A DNA stretch of 64,000 nt from an uncultured Dorea sp. (GCA_910584095.1 CAJTYU010000005.1:56908-120907), one strand, 5' to 3'; counted from the first letter of the stretch, positions 9,153 through 18,525 are shown. The notes: a model not told the origin generated them from the letters alone. Translations and numbers: made by a program.

Positions 9153-9632
9153 ATGGAGAAAATCACAAGCTTTACCATAGACCATATCAAAATGGTCCCC
9201 GGCGTATATGTATCAAGAATTGATTATGTGAAGGGAAATCCGGTCACTACCTTTGACCTGCGGATGACAAGCCCCAATGACGAACCGGTCATGAACACTG
9301 CCGAGGTACATACCATTGAGCATCTGGCCGCTACCTTTCTCCGGAACCATGCCGAATATGGGGACAAGACCATCTATTTCGGTCCTATGGGCTGCCGCAC
9401 CGGCTTTTATCTTCTGCTTGCAGGAGAATATGAATCGAAGGACATTGTTCCATTAATAAAAGAACTGTTTATCTTCATCCGGGATTTTAAGGATAACGTA
9501 CCGGGTGCATCGCCAAAGGACTGCGGCAACTATCTGGATATGAATCTTCCAATGGCAAACTATCTGGCAGACAGGTATTTAAAGAATGTATTGAATGAGA
9601 TTACGGAGACGCAGTTGGTCTATCCGGTATAA
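9153..9632 (+). CDS. luxS: S-ribosylhomocysteine lyase
   Basis: LuxS splits S-ribosylhomocysteine into homocysteine and DPD, the precursor of autoinducer AI-2, in the activated methyl cycle. The metal-binding HTIEH (residues 53-57), catalytic Cys81 in GPMGCRTGFY and a further metal-ligand Cys near residue 123 (SPKDCGNY) are all present. The length of 159 aa is normal. AAAGGAGA precedes the ATG. No pfs/mtn or metK gene is adjacent. A strong 3' hairpin follows. On the other side a cysteine-desulfidase-like gene converges, so both neighbours touch homocysteine/cysteine metabolism. Confidence 0.96.
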   Translation: MEKITSFTIDHIKMVPGVYVSRIDYVKGNPVTTFDLRMTSPNDEPVMNTAEVHTIEHLAATFLRNHAEYGDKTIYFGPMGCRTGFYLLLAGEYESKDIVPLIKELFIFIRDFKDNVPGASPKDCGNYLDMNLPMANYLADRYLKNVLNEITETQLVYPV

Positions 9633-9650
9633 TCCCAAAAAACTCTCATC

Positions 9651-9700
9651 TGTGCGGTTAAGGACTGCCTGCCGGAAACAGTCCCTAACCGTACAGGCAG
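9651..9700. repeat. Hairpin with an alternative pairing, between convergent luxS and cyuA-like genes
   Basis: CGGTTAAGGACTG (9655-9667) pairs with CAGTCCCTAACCG (9679-9691) with a single A-C mismatch, extended outward by wobble and AT pairs. In addition CTGCCTG (9665-9671) can pair with CAGGCAG (9694-9700), which would exclude the first stem. On the minus strand a run of six U follows after about 12 nt; on the plus strand there is no clear U-tract. It probably works as a shared transcription end. Confidence 0.55.
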
Positions 9701-9752
9701 AAAAACTTTCGTATGAACAAAAATAAAGACAGGCCGAACGCTGATTTCGATT

Positions 9753-11051
9753 TTATTCATCTCTCAGCTTGTTTTCAAAAATCTCAACAATTGTTTTCTC
9801 TGTTCCAGTCATTCCCGGCGAAGCAATCAGTCCCATATTCCGCATAGTTTCTTCTGCAGTTTTTCCATTGATGCCATGTATCTTCTTAATATATACGCCA
9901 TTCATAGCAAATTCAGCCGCTTGGTATGCCGCGTCTACCGCCACAATTCCTTTCATGGTACAGCCCTGATTGCCGCCGTCGCAGATCATTCCTGTAATAC
10001 TGCCTGCCATATTCTGAATCGTATGCTCCATCATTTCCACCGTGCCGCCTCTGAGATAAATCAGCCCGCACGCCATACCTGTTCCAGCCGCAATGGCACA
10101 TCCGCAGAAAGCGGACAATTTCCCTGAGTACTCTTTAATATAAGTACAGATCAGATAACTGAGCGCCGTTGCCCGAAGAAGCTGTTCCTCTGCATAGCCA
10201 TTGACCTTATAGGCCGCATACAGCGGCATGGTTGCAATAATCCCGTGCGCTCCCGAACCGGTAATACTCATTGCCGGCTTATCCAGACCAATTACTCTTG
10301 CTTCGATTGCCGCATTGCAGAACAAAGATGCGGTAAGATGTTCATTTTCGGATACCATCTGTCCGCCGTTTTTCTTCATCAAGTATTTGGCAAAAACAGT
10401 TTTTGAATTATGCATCCCTTCTTCAAACAATTCCCAGTTCACCCGATAAGCTTCCCGGATAAATCCTAATTCCCCTATATCTACAGAAGCTGCATAGTCA
10501 TAGAGTTGTCTAAGAGTATAGCTGTGAATGAGATGCTTTTCCTCTTCTCCCGCTTCCGGCTCTCTCTCACCTCTCTCTTTCTTCTCTTTCTCCAGTTCTG
10601 TACGGCCATTTACAACAATCTTTGTAATATTCGTATGTGAATCCTCAATGGTAACCACAGCCTTATCCGACTTACCCTCCGCCGAAGCCTCTATGAAAAT
10701 CCTGCTGCTGATCCCGCTGAGAGAAACGCTGACTTTTCCGCTTTCTATCAGTTCCGCCGCCTTTTTATGATCCTCCGGCTTCACATCTGCAAGCGATTCC
10801 AATCCCTTCTCTGCATTTCCGGCAGCCGCCCCAAGCGCAGCCGCATATATACTCCCTGTCTCGGCGCTGCCTGGAATACCGCAGGTAAAGGCATTCTTAT
10901 ACATGCCGCTGTTCATGGATACATGGATGCTTTCTAATTCTCCATGCACATAACCTGCCGCTCTGGCAGCCGCAAATGCTATCGCCCCCGGCTCCGTAAC
11001 TCCAAGCGCAGGCTTCATATCCTCATAAATCAATTCCGTCAATTCATGCAT
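9753..11051 (-). CDS. L-cysteine desulfidase / UPF0597 family protein (CyuA-like)
   Basis: This 432-aa protein belongs to the UPF0597 group (YhaM/CyuA), related to the alpha chain of iron-sulfur L-serine dehydratase. Known members degrade L-cysteine to pyruvate, ammonia and sulfide in anaerobes, using a [4Fe-4S] cluster. Conserved cysteines are in SAFCGCAIAAGTGMACG and MICDGGNQGCTMK. Other family blocks are VTEPGAIAFAAARA near the start and GSGAHGI. The region from about residue 155 to 172 is a lysine/glutamate-rich insert (TELEKEKKERGEREPEAGEE), probably a surface loop. The gene stands alone behind a terminator. A serine-type substrate cannot be excluded. Confidence 0.85.
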   Translation of the reverse strand: MHELTELIYEDMKPALGVTEPGAIAFAAARAAGYVHGELESIHVSMNSGMYKNAFTCGIPGSAETGSIYAAALGAAAGNAEKGLESLADVKPEDHKKAAELIESGKVSVSLSGISSRIFIEASAEGKSDKAVVTIEDSHTNITKIVVNGRTELEKEKKERGEREPEAGEEEKHLIHSYTLRQLYDYAASVDIGELGFIREAYRVNWELFEEGMHNSKTVFAKYLMKKNGGQMVSENEHLTASLFCNAAIEARVIGLDKPAMSITGSGAHGIIATMPLYAAYKVNGYAEEQLLRATALSYLICTYIKEYSGKLSAFCGCAIAAGTGMACGLIYLRGGTVEMMEHTIQNMAGSITGMICDGGNQGCTMKGIVAVDAAYQAAEFAMNGVYIKKIHGINGKTAEETMRNMGLIASPGMTGTEKTIVEIFENKLRDE

Positions 11052-11092
11052 ATCCTTCTTCCCTCCTCAATGAATTATAAACTTTATAAATG

Positions 11093-11131
11093 AAAAAAGA
11101 GAACCTTTTGTCTCCTGCACTCAGTTCTCTT
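11093..11131 (-). terminator. Intrinsic terminator after the DUF5662-like gene
   Basis: On the minus strand AAGAGAAC (complement of 11124-11131) pairs with GTTCTCTT (complement of 11097-11104), followed directly by a T-tract. It separates the 11146-15101 gene group from the cysteine-desulfidase-like gene. Confidence 0.7.
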
Positions 11132-11145
11132 CTTTCTCGTTTCCC

Positions 11146-11709
11146 TTAAAAAATACAGCGGCGTCTTTTCTTTTTATTTTTCATAACTATTCTGCGTATA
11201 TAAGCAAATGTCTTTTCTTCCCCCTGTTCCTCCAGCATCTTCAGCAAATGGTGCAGCAGCGCGGCAGTATCTTCATGTACCATGCTGCCAAGCTTCGCCG
11301 CCCCTTGCTCATAATACTCCAAGGGATGACAGTCTTTATAATTCTCCTTCTGATAAGTCTTAGAAGCCGCCACACGATCCATAAACATCTCTATCACATA
11401 TTTTGTCGGCATCTTTGTACCTGCAAGAATCCGTTCCTTCTCCGCCGTATAATCAATCCAGTATTCATAATGGTGCTTATTGCGCCCTTTATGATGCAGC
11501 CATGCAGTGGACACGCCCGTCGCCTCCCGCTCTGCGTTATTCGGACTCCTATTTCCTTGAAAATACCTGCATCCAACCAGAAATTCCGCAGGCGAATACT
11601 TCGACAAGTCGTGAAGCAGTCCCTGCTTATACAGTCCCACTTTAAAACACCCCTTCATAACCAGTAACTTATGATGATTAATTGTCCGCAGATGATCCAA
11701 TGCTTTCAT
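11146..11709 (-). CDS. DUF5662 family protein
   Basis: This 187-aa protein matches what I recall of DUF5662, a Firmicutes family without a known function that is sometimes mislabelled catalase. Its striking features are an HD-like motif (GLLHDLSKYSPAEF) and a His-rich segment (TAWLHHKGRNKHHYEYW), compatible with metal binding and an HD-phosphohydrolase-like helical fold; this is inference. The C-terminus is very basic (KNKKKRRR). It starts 17 nt downstream of the TraX-like gene and ends at a clear terminator, so it is the last gene of that operon. Confidence 0.75.
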   Translation of the reverse strand: MKALDHLRTINHHKLLVMKGCFKVGLYKQGLLHDLSKYSPAEFLVGCRYFQGNRSPNNAEREATGVSTAWLHHKGRNKHHYEYWIDYTAEKERILAGTKMPTKYVIEMFMDRVAASKTYQKENYKDCHPLEYYEQGAAKLGSMVHEDTAALLHHLLKMLEEQGEEKTFAYIRRIVMKNKKKRRRCIF

Positions 11710-11726
11710 GCCGCATAACCTCTTTC

Positions 11727-12386
11727 CTAAAAAATATATGCCAGAAAATATAAAATCAATAGATGTACCGGATAAAACAGGTAAAAGAAATACTTCATAC
11801 TCCTGCCCTTCCGGCCGTTATACAGAGCTATCGGTATCATCGCCAGCGCCCCCGCCGACTGAATCCTGTTTCTCCACAGAAAGTTCCATACCGCTCCGCC
11901 AATATACTGCGCCGCCTTCTTATCTCTCGCCATCTGAAAAACAGCAATCAAAAGGATACCGCGGAATCCATAATCCGTATGAAGAAGCTCAGCCGCCCAC
12001 ATTGCCAGAATTACAACGCCGATTCTTGTTATGATTTCCCTCTCTTTATCAGCCAGCCGCAGCATCCCAAGTCCTATAAAAAGAGTAAAGAATACATTCT
12101 GTTTCTCCAACATCCAGACGGATTCGTGGAATGCCAAATCAAAAGGGATTTCAGAAATCAGCGCAAATACTCCAAGCCTTGCCATATATTTCCTTACATT
12201 CCCCGTATGATAATATCCCTCCACCAGAAGAAACGCAAATATTGGAAATGCAAGCCTTCCCACATAACGTAAGAATAGCATCTCCGGGCAAAGAACCGCT
12301 CCTACATGGTCCGCCGCCATGGATACGATCGCCAGCACCTTCAATTCAAACGCAGAAATCCCGCTTTTTCTCCCTGTCTCTTCCAT
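11727..12386 (-). CDS. TraX family integral membrane protein
   Basis: This 219-aa protein has about six to seven transmembrane segments and the TraX-family N-terminal pattern (FELKVLAIVSMAADHVGAVL, then RYVGRLAFPIFAFLLVEGY). The founding TraX acetylates F pilin, and the family is related to membrane acyltransferases. Chromosomal copies in Lachnospiraceae have no conjugation genes beside them, as here, and their acceptor is unknown. The start overlaps the stop of the GlgX-like gene by one base (TAATG), so the two are translationally coupled. That suggests a shared, unknown role. Confidence 0.85.
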   Translation of the reverse strand: MEETGRKSGISAFELKVLAIVSMAADHVGAVLCPEMLFLRYVGRLAFPIFAFLLVEGYYHTGNVRKYMARLGVFALISEIPFDLAFHESVWMLEKQNVFFTLFIGLGMLRLADKEREIITRIGVVILAMWAAELLHTDYGFRGILLIAVFQMARDKKAAQYIGGAVWNFLWRNRIQSAGALAMIPIALYNGRKGRSMKYFFYLFYPVHLLILYFLAYIF

Positions 12387-14083
12387 TACCGCCTGCCCGC
12401 CAGAATCTGAATCGTGCGCTCTGCAACTACCATATCATGCTGGTTTTCAACAAGTTTCGGCTCCGTTAAAATTCCTTCGTTTGTAGAAGCAATCACATGC
12501 CATTTCTTCTTATCCGAAAGCGCCGGCAGCGCAAAGGTATGCTCCAGCCAATGCATATTGTAGATTACAAAGATATCTTCATCCCCTGCGGCGGCGCCGC
12601 AGTAAAATACTCCCAGCAGCCTGCTGCTGACTTCATCCGGCGTACGCCACGCATATTCTCCGTGATAGGATACATCCGGAATCCCGCATCTTATGGAGTC
12701 CATACCCCTAAGCGGCTCTTCCTGCATAAAAACCGGATGCGCCTTTCTAAGCGCAATCAGTTCTTTTACATAATTAAACATATCTTCCTGTCTTTTTAAC
12801 CTGCTCCAGTCCAGCCATGCAGTCGGGTTATCCTGACAATAAACATTATTATTTCCCTTCTGAGTATTGCCAAACTCATCTCCCGCCAATATGCAAGGCG
12901 TTCCCTGCGCAAACATAAGCAGTAAAAACGCATTGCGCATTTGGTTCTTTCTCAATTCATTTACTGTTTTTTTCCGGCTCGGTCCTTCCGCTCCGCAGTT
13001 CCAGCTATAATTATAATTCGGTCCGTCCTGATTGTTCTCCCCGTTCGCCTCATTATGCTTACTGTCATAGGACACTAGATCATTTAACGTAAATCCATTA
13101 TGGCTGGTAATATAGTTATAGCCGTCTCTTGTATGATGATTCAGCCAGTAGATTACCCCGCTTACCATACCCTCGTCCCCTTTGAGGAATCTGCGCATCG
13201 TATTCTGGAAATCTTCCCTGTGGATAAGCAGCTTTGTCTTTTTAAGTATTGGGTCCGCATAAATCATGTCCATAGGAGCAACCACCGGATTCAGTATAAA
13301 CCCATCCACATGGTATTCCATCCGATAGTACCTAAGACATTCCTCCATCATCTGCTTTGAGGCCCCGCCGTCAAAAGGCATTTCCAATACTACCTCAATC
13401 CCGGCTTTATGACAGGCTTTTACCATATCTTTCAACTCTGTAACCGCATCCTTAAACGCCGCGTAACCGCTTTTTGGCGCAAAATAGTAGCCAGAGCCAT
13501 ATCCCCAGTAATTTACCCCGGTTCTTGTACGCTCGTCAAACTCATATACCGGCATACAATGAATCTGATTAATTCCCAGCTCTGTTAAATACGGAAGCTT
13601 CTCTATAACCCCCCGAAAGGTTCCTTTATACTTTACTTTTGAGGAAGAATGCTTGGTAAATCCTCTTACATGCAGACTGTAAGCAACGACGCGGTTCATA
13701 GGGAGATTTAAAGGTTCATCCCCCTCCCAGTCATAAGCGTCTCTCACAAGCTCTCCTCGCATCTCCCCGGCAGATACATCCTTCGTTTCTCCCCAGCCCT
13801 TTTTACCTACCAGCTTCTTCACATACGGATCCACATAATACTCGCCGTCGATTCGGTAAAGATACTCATAAGTTCTTCCGGTCATTTCTTCAAGGGACAC
13901 ACAGCGCACTTCTCCCACGGCCGTCTCCTCCGGCAGTTCACAGGTAAAGACCGGAGTTTCTCCCTTCTTTCGGTATAACAGCAGTTCGCAGGTTTTGCCC
14001 TGCGGGACAGCAACTGCAAAGTTCATCCCTTTATCTGTTCCTGTTACTCCAAGAGGTAATGGTGTTCCCTGTGTCTGCTTCAT
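12386..14083 (-). CDS. GlgX/isoamylase-like GH13 protein lacking catalytic residues
   Basis: The fold is that of glycogen debranching enzyme: an N-terminal CBM48-like domain (residues 5-100), a shortened GH13 barrel (about 130-430) and a C-terminal beta domain. Family blocks are well kept (HNEANGENNQDG, ILAGDEFGNTQKGNNN). All four catalytic regions are altered. Region I is VVLEMPFDGG instead of DVVxNH. Region II is VDGFILN, with Asn265 at the nucleophile Asp position. Region III reads LLIHREDF, without the usual Glu block. Region IV is TSHNG, with Asn329 replacing Asp. The stretch between regions II and IV is also short (about 68 residues). It is thus probably not a hydrolase but a glucan-binding or regulatory protein. 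AAGGAG precedes the ATG. It is coupled to traX and follows a sugar-binding protein gene by 10 nt. Confidence 0.85.
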   Translation of the reverse strand: MKQTQGTPLPLGVTGTDKGMNFAVAVPQGKTCELLLYRKKGETPVFTCELPEETAVGEVRCVSLEEMTGRTYEYLYRIDGEYYVDPYVKKLVGKKGWGETKDVSAGEMRGELVRDAYDWEGDEPLNLPMNRVVAYSLHVRGFTKHSSSKVKYKGTFRGVIEKLPYLTELGINQIHCMPVYEFDERTRTGVNYWGYGSGYYFAPKSGYAAFKDAVTELKDMVKACHKAGIEVVLEMPFDGGASKQMMEECLRYYRMEYHVDGFILNPVVAPMDMIYADPILKKTKLLIHREDFQNTMRRFLKGDEGMVSGVIYWLNHHTRDGYNYITSHNGFTLNDLVSYDSKHNEANGENNQDGPNYNYSWNCGAEGPSRKKTVNELRKNQMRNAFLLLMFAQGTPCILAGDEFGNTQKGNNNVYCQDNPTAWLDWSRLKRQEDMFNYVKELIALRKAHPVFMQEEPLRGMDSIRCGIPDVSYHGEYAWRTPDEVSSRLLGVFYCGAAAGDEDIFVIYNMHWLEHTFALPALSDKKKWHVIASTNEGILTEPKLVENQHDMVVAERTIQILAGRR

Positions 14084-14093
14084 ATTATTCTCC

Positions 14094-15101
14094 TTACTGC
14101 CAGCCGTCAGCTCCGTACATTTTCACATTGTCACTATTAATCATGAACACATCTTCATATATCTCTTCTTCGTATTCATCTCCGTCAAGAATCGCAATTC
14201 CTGTCTCCGCCGCTTGTTTTCCTATACCTATCGGCGACTGCGCCGCCGTTCCGGCAATCTGTGTATCTGGTTTCATAAGCTCCTTTTTAATATCCGGCGA
14301 GCCGTCTACACCGTAAATAATCACATTCCGCATCCCGGCAAGATTCACCGCAGTAGTAGCTCCTACCGCAATCTGGTCGTTGCCGCACATAATTACATCA
14401 ATATCTTTATGTTCATTCAACATCTCCTGTGTAATCTCCAGCGCCTTTTGAAATTCCCCATTGGTATCGGCCCTGTCTACAATCTCAAATCCGGATTCCG
14501 CAGAAGAAATTGCTTTCTCAAATCCGGTAATCCTGTCATTGATAGAATTTTGGGTCGGGCACTCTAGAATCAATATCTTGCCGCCCTTCGGACATTTATC
14601 CAAAAGATCTTCTCCGCAGATGTACCCGGCGTCCTCATTGTCAGAACCAATGTACGCATCTATATACCCCATCTCTTTCACCTGCGTATCCACATTAATG
14701 ATCTTAACGTCCGCTTCCTCCAGCGCTTCTAACGTCTCTGTAATCTCTACCCAGTTAACCGGGCAGATAAATATCGCGTCAATCCCTTCATCAATCATCT
14801 CCAAAATTTGTTCATTCTGAAGGGCGGGGTCGCTTTCCGGATTCTTCGTAATCAGCGTATAGCCTTCCTTGTCAAGAACCTCCTTTATTGCGCTCTCCAA
14901 CGTGATAAAGTAAGGATTGTCCATATCAATCGCACTGAATCCGAATTTATACCCGGTATCTTCTTCCCCTGCTTCCTCCTCGGACTCCTCCTCCGAAGAT
15001 ACAGCATTATCTTCCGGCGTCCCCACTGCCTTCTTGCAGCCGTACAAAGCCAGTATGCCTACGAGCAGAGAAACGAGTACAATCAATGCTTTCTTTTTCA
15101 T
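14094..15101 (-). CDS. Sugar-binding lipoprotein (ribose/galactose-type periplasmic binding protein)
   Basis: This 335-aa exported lipoprotein has a signal segment ending in LVGILALYGCKK (lipid-modified Cys), an acidic linker (EEESEEEAGEED) and a two-lobed type I periplasmic-binding domain. That domain has the family look: GFSAIDMDNPYFITLE, DAIFICPVNW, NVDTQVKEMGYIDAYIGSDN and YGVDGSPDIKKEL. Such proteins deliver pentoses or hexoses to an ABC transporter or a chemoreceptor/kinase. No permease or ATPase gene is adjacent, so it is an orphan. It is the first gene of the operon with the GlgX-like, TraX-like and DUF5662-like genes (gap 10 nt). Confidence 0.88.
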   Translation of the reverse strand: MKKKALIVLVSLLVGILALYGCKKAVGTPEDNAVSSEEESEEEAGEEDTGYKFGFSAIDMDNPYFITLESAIKEVLDKEGYTLITKNPESDPALQNEQILEMIDEGIDAIFICPVNWVEITETLEALEEADVKIINVDTQVKEMGYIDAYIGSDNEDAGYICGEDLLDKCPKGGKILILECPTQNSINDRITGFEKAISSAESGFEIVDRADTNGEFQKALEITQEMLNEHKDIDVIMCGNDQIAVGATTAVNLAGMRNVIIYGVDGSPDIKKELMKPDTQIAGTAAQSPIGIGKQAAETGIAILDGDEYEEEIYEDVFMINSDNVKMYGADGWQ

Positions 15102-15219
15102 AGTTCCTTCCTCCCTGCATATACATATTCATTCTACAACATTTTATAGCATTTGACCAGAAAAAAATATCGGTGGATATTTCACTGCTCGCTCTGTTTG
15201 CAGCATTTTATGCAAAGCA

Positions 15220-17061
15220 TTATCCGGTGACGAGCAGTTCATTGACAAAACGGGAAGGAGCCGCCTCTTTGCCGTTTTTATTTTTTACATAACTGATTAT
15301 AAGCTCTCTTTTTGCCCGAGTCATAGCTACATAAAACATCCTCCGTTCTTCCTCAAGCTCTGCGTCAAGCTTTGCTTTCTTATAAGGAATCACACCTTCG
15401 TTGCTCTGAATTATGAATACCGTATCAAATTCCAGCCCCTTCGCCCCGTGCATCGTCATCAAACGGATGCCTTCTATTTCTTTCGATTTCCTGTTTTTTT
15501 GTTCATTCAATGTCTTCGTATAAGCTTCTATGTAGGAAAGCCATTCAGAGATGCCCGCAAAATCCTTTGCCCGTTCCTCTGCCTCTGCAAGCGTCGAAAA
15601 TAACTCCTCTTCTCCAATTCTTCTGGTCTTTGCATATTCCTTCAAATATTCATCATAACCGATATGCTTTCTTATATATTGTATCGACGCATAGGGCGTC
15701 TGGCCCTCAAGCATCTTTACGTCCCATTCAAACTGGTCAATTCTGTCCAGCATCCAGCTCTTATCCATATAGAACCGCCTCAGCTCCTCAAAATCTGCCG
15801 TATCATGCTCCAAGCTCTCTCTGCTTATATACCGCTTCGGAGCATTCATCACGTCTAGAAACACCCTTCTGCTTCGGTCTCCCGCCGCCAGTCTCACATA
15901 GTTAAGAAGCTTCCTCACTGCAAAATGTTCATAAATATTCTGTATCTGTTCTCTCGCCTGAAAAGGAATCTGATTCTCCAAAAGAAGCTCCATCAGGGTC
16001 CTTGCATCATTCCCGGTCCGGTACAAAACAGCAATCTGGTGATAGGAAATCCCTTTATCCGCAAGCTCTTTTACCTTTCTAATCAGATATCCGCTTTCCT
16101 CCACAGAGTCCTTAACCTCCTGCACATGGATGCAGGAGCCTTTCTCATTCTCTGCAGAAAGCTTCTTCTTATACCGCCTGCTGTTATAGCCGATTACCTT
16201 AAGCGCCCCATTTACAATATTCTTGCTGGAACGGTAATTTACTCCCAGCACAAACTTCTCGGTCTCCGGATAATCCTCCCCAAATCCAAGCATAATCTCC
16301 GGACTTGCCCCTCTAAACCGATAAATGGACTGATCGTCATCTCCTACGACAAACAGATTGTTCTCCGGAAGGGCAAGCATACGCACTACCTCATACTGTA
16401 CCCTGTTCACATCTTGAAATTCATCAATCAGGATAAACTGGAACCGCTCCTGCCACTGTTTTAGAAGGTCCTTCCTCCGGCGGAACAAATCATAGCACAG
16501 CAGAAGCATATCGTCAAAATCAAGCTTACGCAGCGCCTTTCGCTGTTTCTCGTAAGCATGGTATATTCTCCCGAACATCGCCCCATGACGAGCGGATTCA
16601 TACTGTCCGATAGGAATACCCCTGTTTTTCACATTACTGATCTCCGTGATCAAATCCTGAAGCTCTTCCTTCTCGTCGGCGGCCTCCAGTTCATATCCCA
16701 GCTTTGGAGAATAGATAATCTGACGGAGAAGCTGGTATTTCTCCTCTTCTGTCAGAATATTTCCGGCGCCTAAACGGTACGCCCATTTCAATATTCCAAA
16801 ATACACTCCATGAAAAGTTCCAAACGTAACCGGCAGACTTCTGCCCTCCATCAGCATTTTGAACCTGTTTTGCATCTCATAGGATGCCGCCCGGGTAAAA
16901 GTAATGACCAGAATATTTTCTGGCCTTACTTTATAATGCTCTATTAAATAATAAATTCGTCTGGCAATGGTAAACGTCTTACCGGAACCCGGTCCCGCAA
17001 GCACCATGCAGGGACCTGTATAATGTCTGATCGCACGCTCCTGTATCTGATTCGGACGCAT
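15220..17061 (-). CDS. Compact UvrD/PcrA-type superfamily 1 DNA helicase
   Basis: This ATP-dependent 3'-5' helicase has all SF1A motifs in order: Q motif/Walker A (LAGPGSGKTFTIARR), Ia (VITFTRAASYEM), Walker B (FILIDEFQDVN), III (VGDDDQSIYRFRGASPE), IV (GVNYRSSKN), V (LMTMHGAKGLEFDTVFI) and VI (RRMFYVAMTRAKREL). At 613 aa it is shorter than PcrA/UvrD (about 720-770 aa) and lacks their C-terminal tail, which in PcrA contacts RNA polymerase. That fits the short UvrD-like helicases common in Clostridia. The exact repair role is unknown. It lies 3 nt behind gltX and is surely cotranscribed with it. Confidence 0.9.
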   Translation of the reverse strand: MRPNQIQERAIRHYTGPCMVLAGPGSGKTFTIARRIYYLIEHYKVRPENILVITFTRAASYEMQNRFKMLMEGRSLPVTFGTFHGVYFGILKWAYRLGAGNILTEEEKYQLLRQIIYSPKLGYELEAADEKEELQDLITEISNVKNRGIPIGQYESARHGAMFGRIYHAYEKQRKALRKLDFDDMLLLCYDLFRRRKDLLKQWQERFQFILIDEFQDVNRVQYEVVRMLALPENNLFVVGDDDQSIYRFRGASPEIMLGFGEDYPETEKFVLGVNYRSSKNIVNGALKVIGYNSRRYKKKLSAENEKGSCIHVQEVKDSVEESGYLIRKVKELADKGISYHQIAVLYRTGNDARTLMELLLENQIPFQAREQIQNIYEHFAVRKLLNYVRLAAGDRSRRVFLDVMNAPKRYISRESLEHDTADFEELRRFYMDKSWMLDRIDQFEWDVKMLEGQTPYASIQYIRKHIGYDEYLKEYAKTRRIGEEELFSTLAEAEERAKDFAGISEWLSYIEAYTKTLNEQKNRKSKEIEGIRLMTMHGAKGLEFDTVFIIQSNEGVIPYKKAKLDAELEEERRMFYVAMTRAKRELIISYVKNKNGKEAAPSRFVNELLVTG

Positions 17062-17064
17062 GAA

Positions 17065-18525
17065 CTACCTCGTTTCTAATTTCTGAATTCCCATGCGGAT
17101 ACGTGATAAGGACTCTTCCTTCCCAAGAACGTCCATGATCTCGGTTGCTCCTCCCGGCGTATTCTGCCTGCCTGAAATAGCTGTGCGGATCGGCCACATC
17201 ACATATCCTATCTTTTTGTCATTCTCTGCCGCATACTGCTTCAGAGCCTCAAACAATGCATCATTGCCAAAATCTTCCTGCTTCTCCAAAACAGGAAGCA
17301 CGCCCTTTAAAAGCTCTAAGGAATTCTCTTCATTGGTTTTCATCTTCTTATGGCAGTACATTGCCGTATCATACTCAGGAACCGATGCAAAGAAATCAAT
17401 CTGCTCTTTGATATCCAGAAACGTCTCAATCCTTGTCTTCACCAGTCCGGCAATCTTACGCAGGTCATATCTGTTTCCTACAGCCTCTTCTATATACGGC
17501 TTTGCAAGCTCAAAAAACTTCTCTGAATCCATAGCCTTTAAGTATTCGCTGTTCATCCACTTAAGCTTTACCACGTCAAATACCGCCGGCGACTTACTCA
17601 TATGACGATAATCAAATGCTTCCACCAGCTCTCTCAGAGTGAATATCTCCCTATTGTCCTCCGGACACCATCCAAGCAGCGCCACATAATTCACAATCGC
17701 CTCGGAGACAAACCCCTGCTCCAGCAGATCTTCATAAGAAGAATGGCCGCAGCGCTTGCTCAGCTTCTTATGCGTCTCATCCGTAATCAGCGGGCAGTGC
17801 ACATACGTAGGAACCTCCCAGCCAAATGCCTCATAAAGACGATTATACTTAGGCGCGGAAGACAGGTATTCATTCCCCCTTACTACATGGGTAATCCCCA
17901 TCAAGTGATCGTCAACTACATTGGCAAAATTATAGGTCGGATATCCGTCAGATTTAATCAGGATCATATCGTCCAGCTCCCCATTCGGTACTGTGATATC
18001 CCCGTAAATATCGTCGTGGAACGTCGTAGTCCCCTCCGCCGGCATATTAATGCGGATAACATAAGGCTTTCCCGCATCCAAATTCGCCTGAACCTCTTCT
18101 TTGCTCAGATTCAGACAGTGCTTGTCATAAACCACAATCTCCGTTCCGGATTCGGATACGGTGCTTCTCAAGGATTCCAGTCTCTCCTTGTCACAGAAAC
18201 AATAATACGCGTCCCCCTGCTCAATCAACTGCTTTGCATACTTCAAATAAAGGCCGGATGCATTCCGCTCACTCTGCACATAAGGGCCCACGCCCCCGTC
18301 CTTATCCGGTCCCTCATCGTGGACCAGTCCCGTCTTCTCAAGGGTTCGGTAAATAATCTCAAGAGCGCCCTCCACAAAACGCTCCTGGTCCGTATCTTCG
18401 ATCCGCAGCATAAAATCCCCATCCTCATGCTTTGCGATCAGGTACGCATACAGCGCCGTTCTCAAATTGCCCACATGCATCCTTCCCGTAGGACTCGGTG
18501 CAAATCTCGTTCTTACTTTATTCAT
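17065..18525 (-). CDS. gltX: Glutamyl-tRNA synthetase
   Basis: GltX charges tRNA-Glu. The class I signature is FAPSPTGRMHVGNLRTALYA at the N-terminus and the KMSKS equivalent is KKLSKRCG near residue 250. The length of 486 aa is typical. In genomes without GlnRS the enzyme also charges tRNA-Gln, which GatCAB corrects; whether that holds here cannot be told from this window. The gene has its own upstream region of 79 nt without a T-box and is followed at 3 nt by the helicase gene. Confidence 0.96.
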   Translation of the reverse strand: MNKVRTRFAPSPTGRMHVGNLRTALYAYLIAKHEDGDFMLRIEDTDQERFVEGALEIIYRTLEKTGLVHDEGPDKDGGVGPYVQSERNASGLYLKYAKQLIEQGDAYYCFCDKERLESLRSTVSESGTEIVVYDKHCLNLSKEEVQANLDAGKPYVIRINMPAEGTTTFHDDIYGDITVPNGELDDMILIKSDGYPTYNFANVVDDHLMGITHVVRGNEYLSSAPKYNRLYEAFGWEVPTYVHCPLITDETHKKLSKRCGHSSYEDLLEQGFVSEAIVNYVALLGWCPEDNREIFTLRELVEAFDYRHMSKSPAVFDVVKLKWMNSEYLKAMDSEKFFELAKPYIEEAVGNRYDLRKIAGLVKTRIETFLDIKEQIDFFASVPEYDTAMYCHKKMKTNEENSLELLKGVLPVLEKQEDFGNDALFEALKQYAAENDKKIGYVMWPIRTAISGRQNTPGGATEIMDVLGKEESLSRIRMGIQKLETR

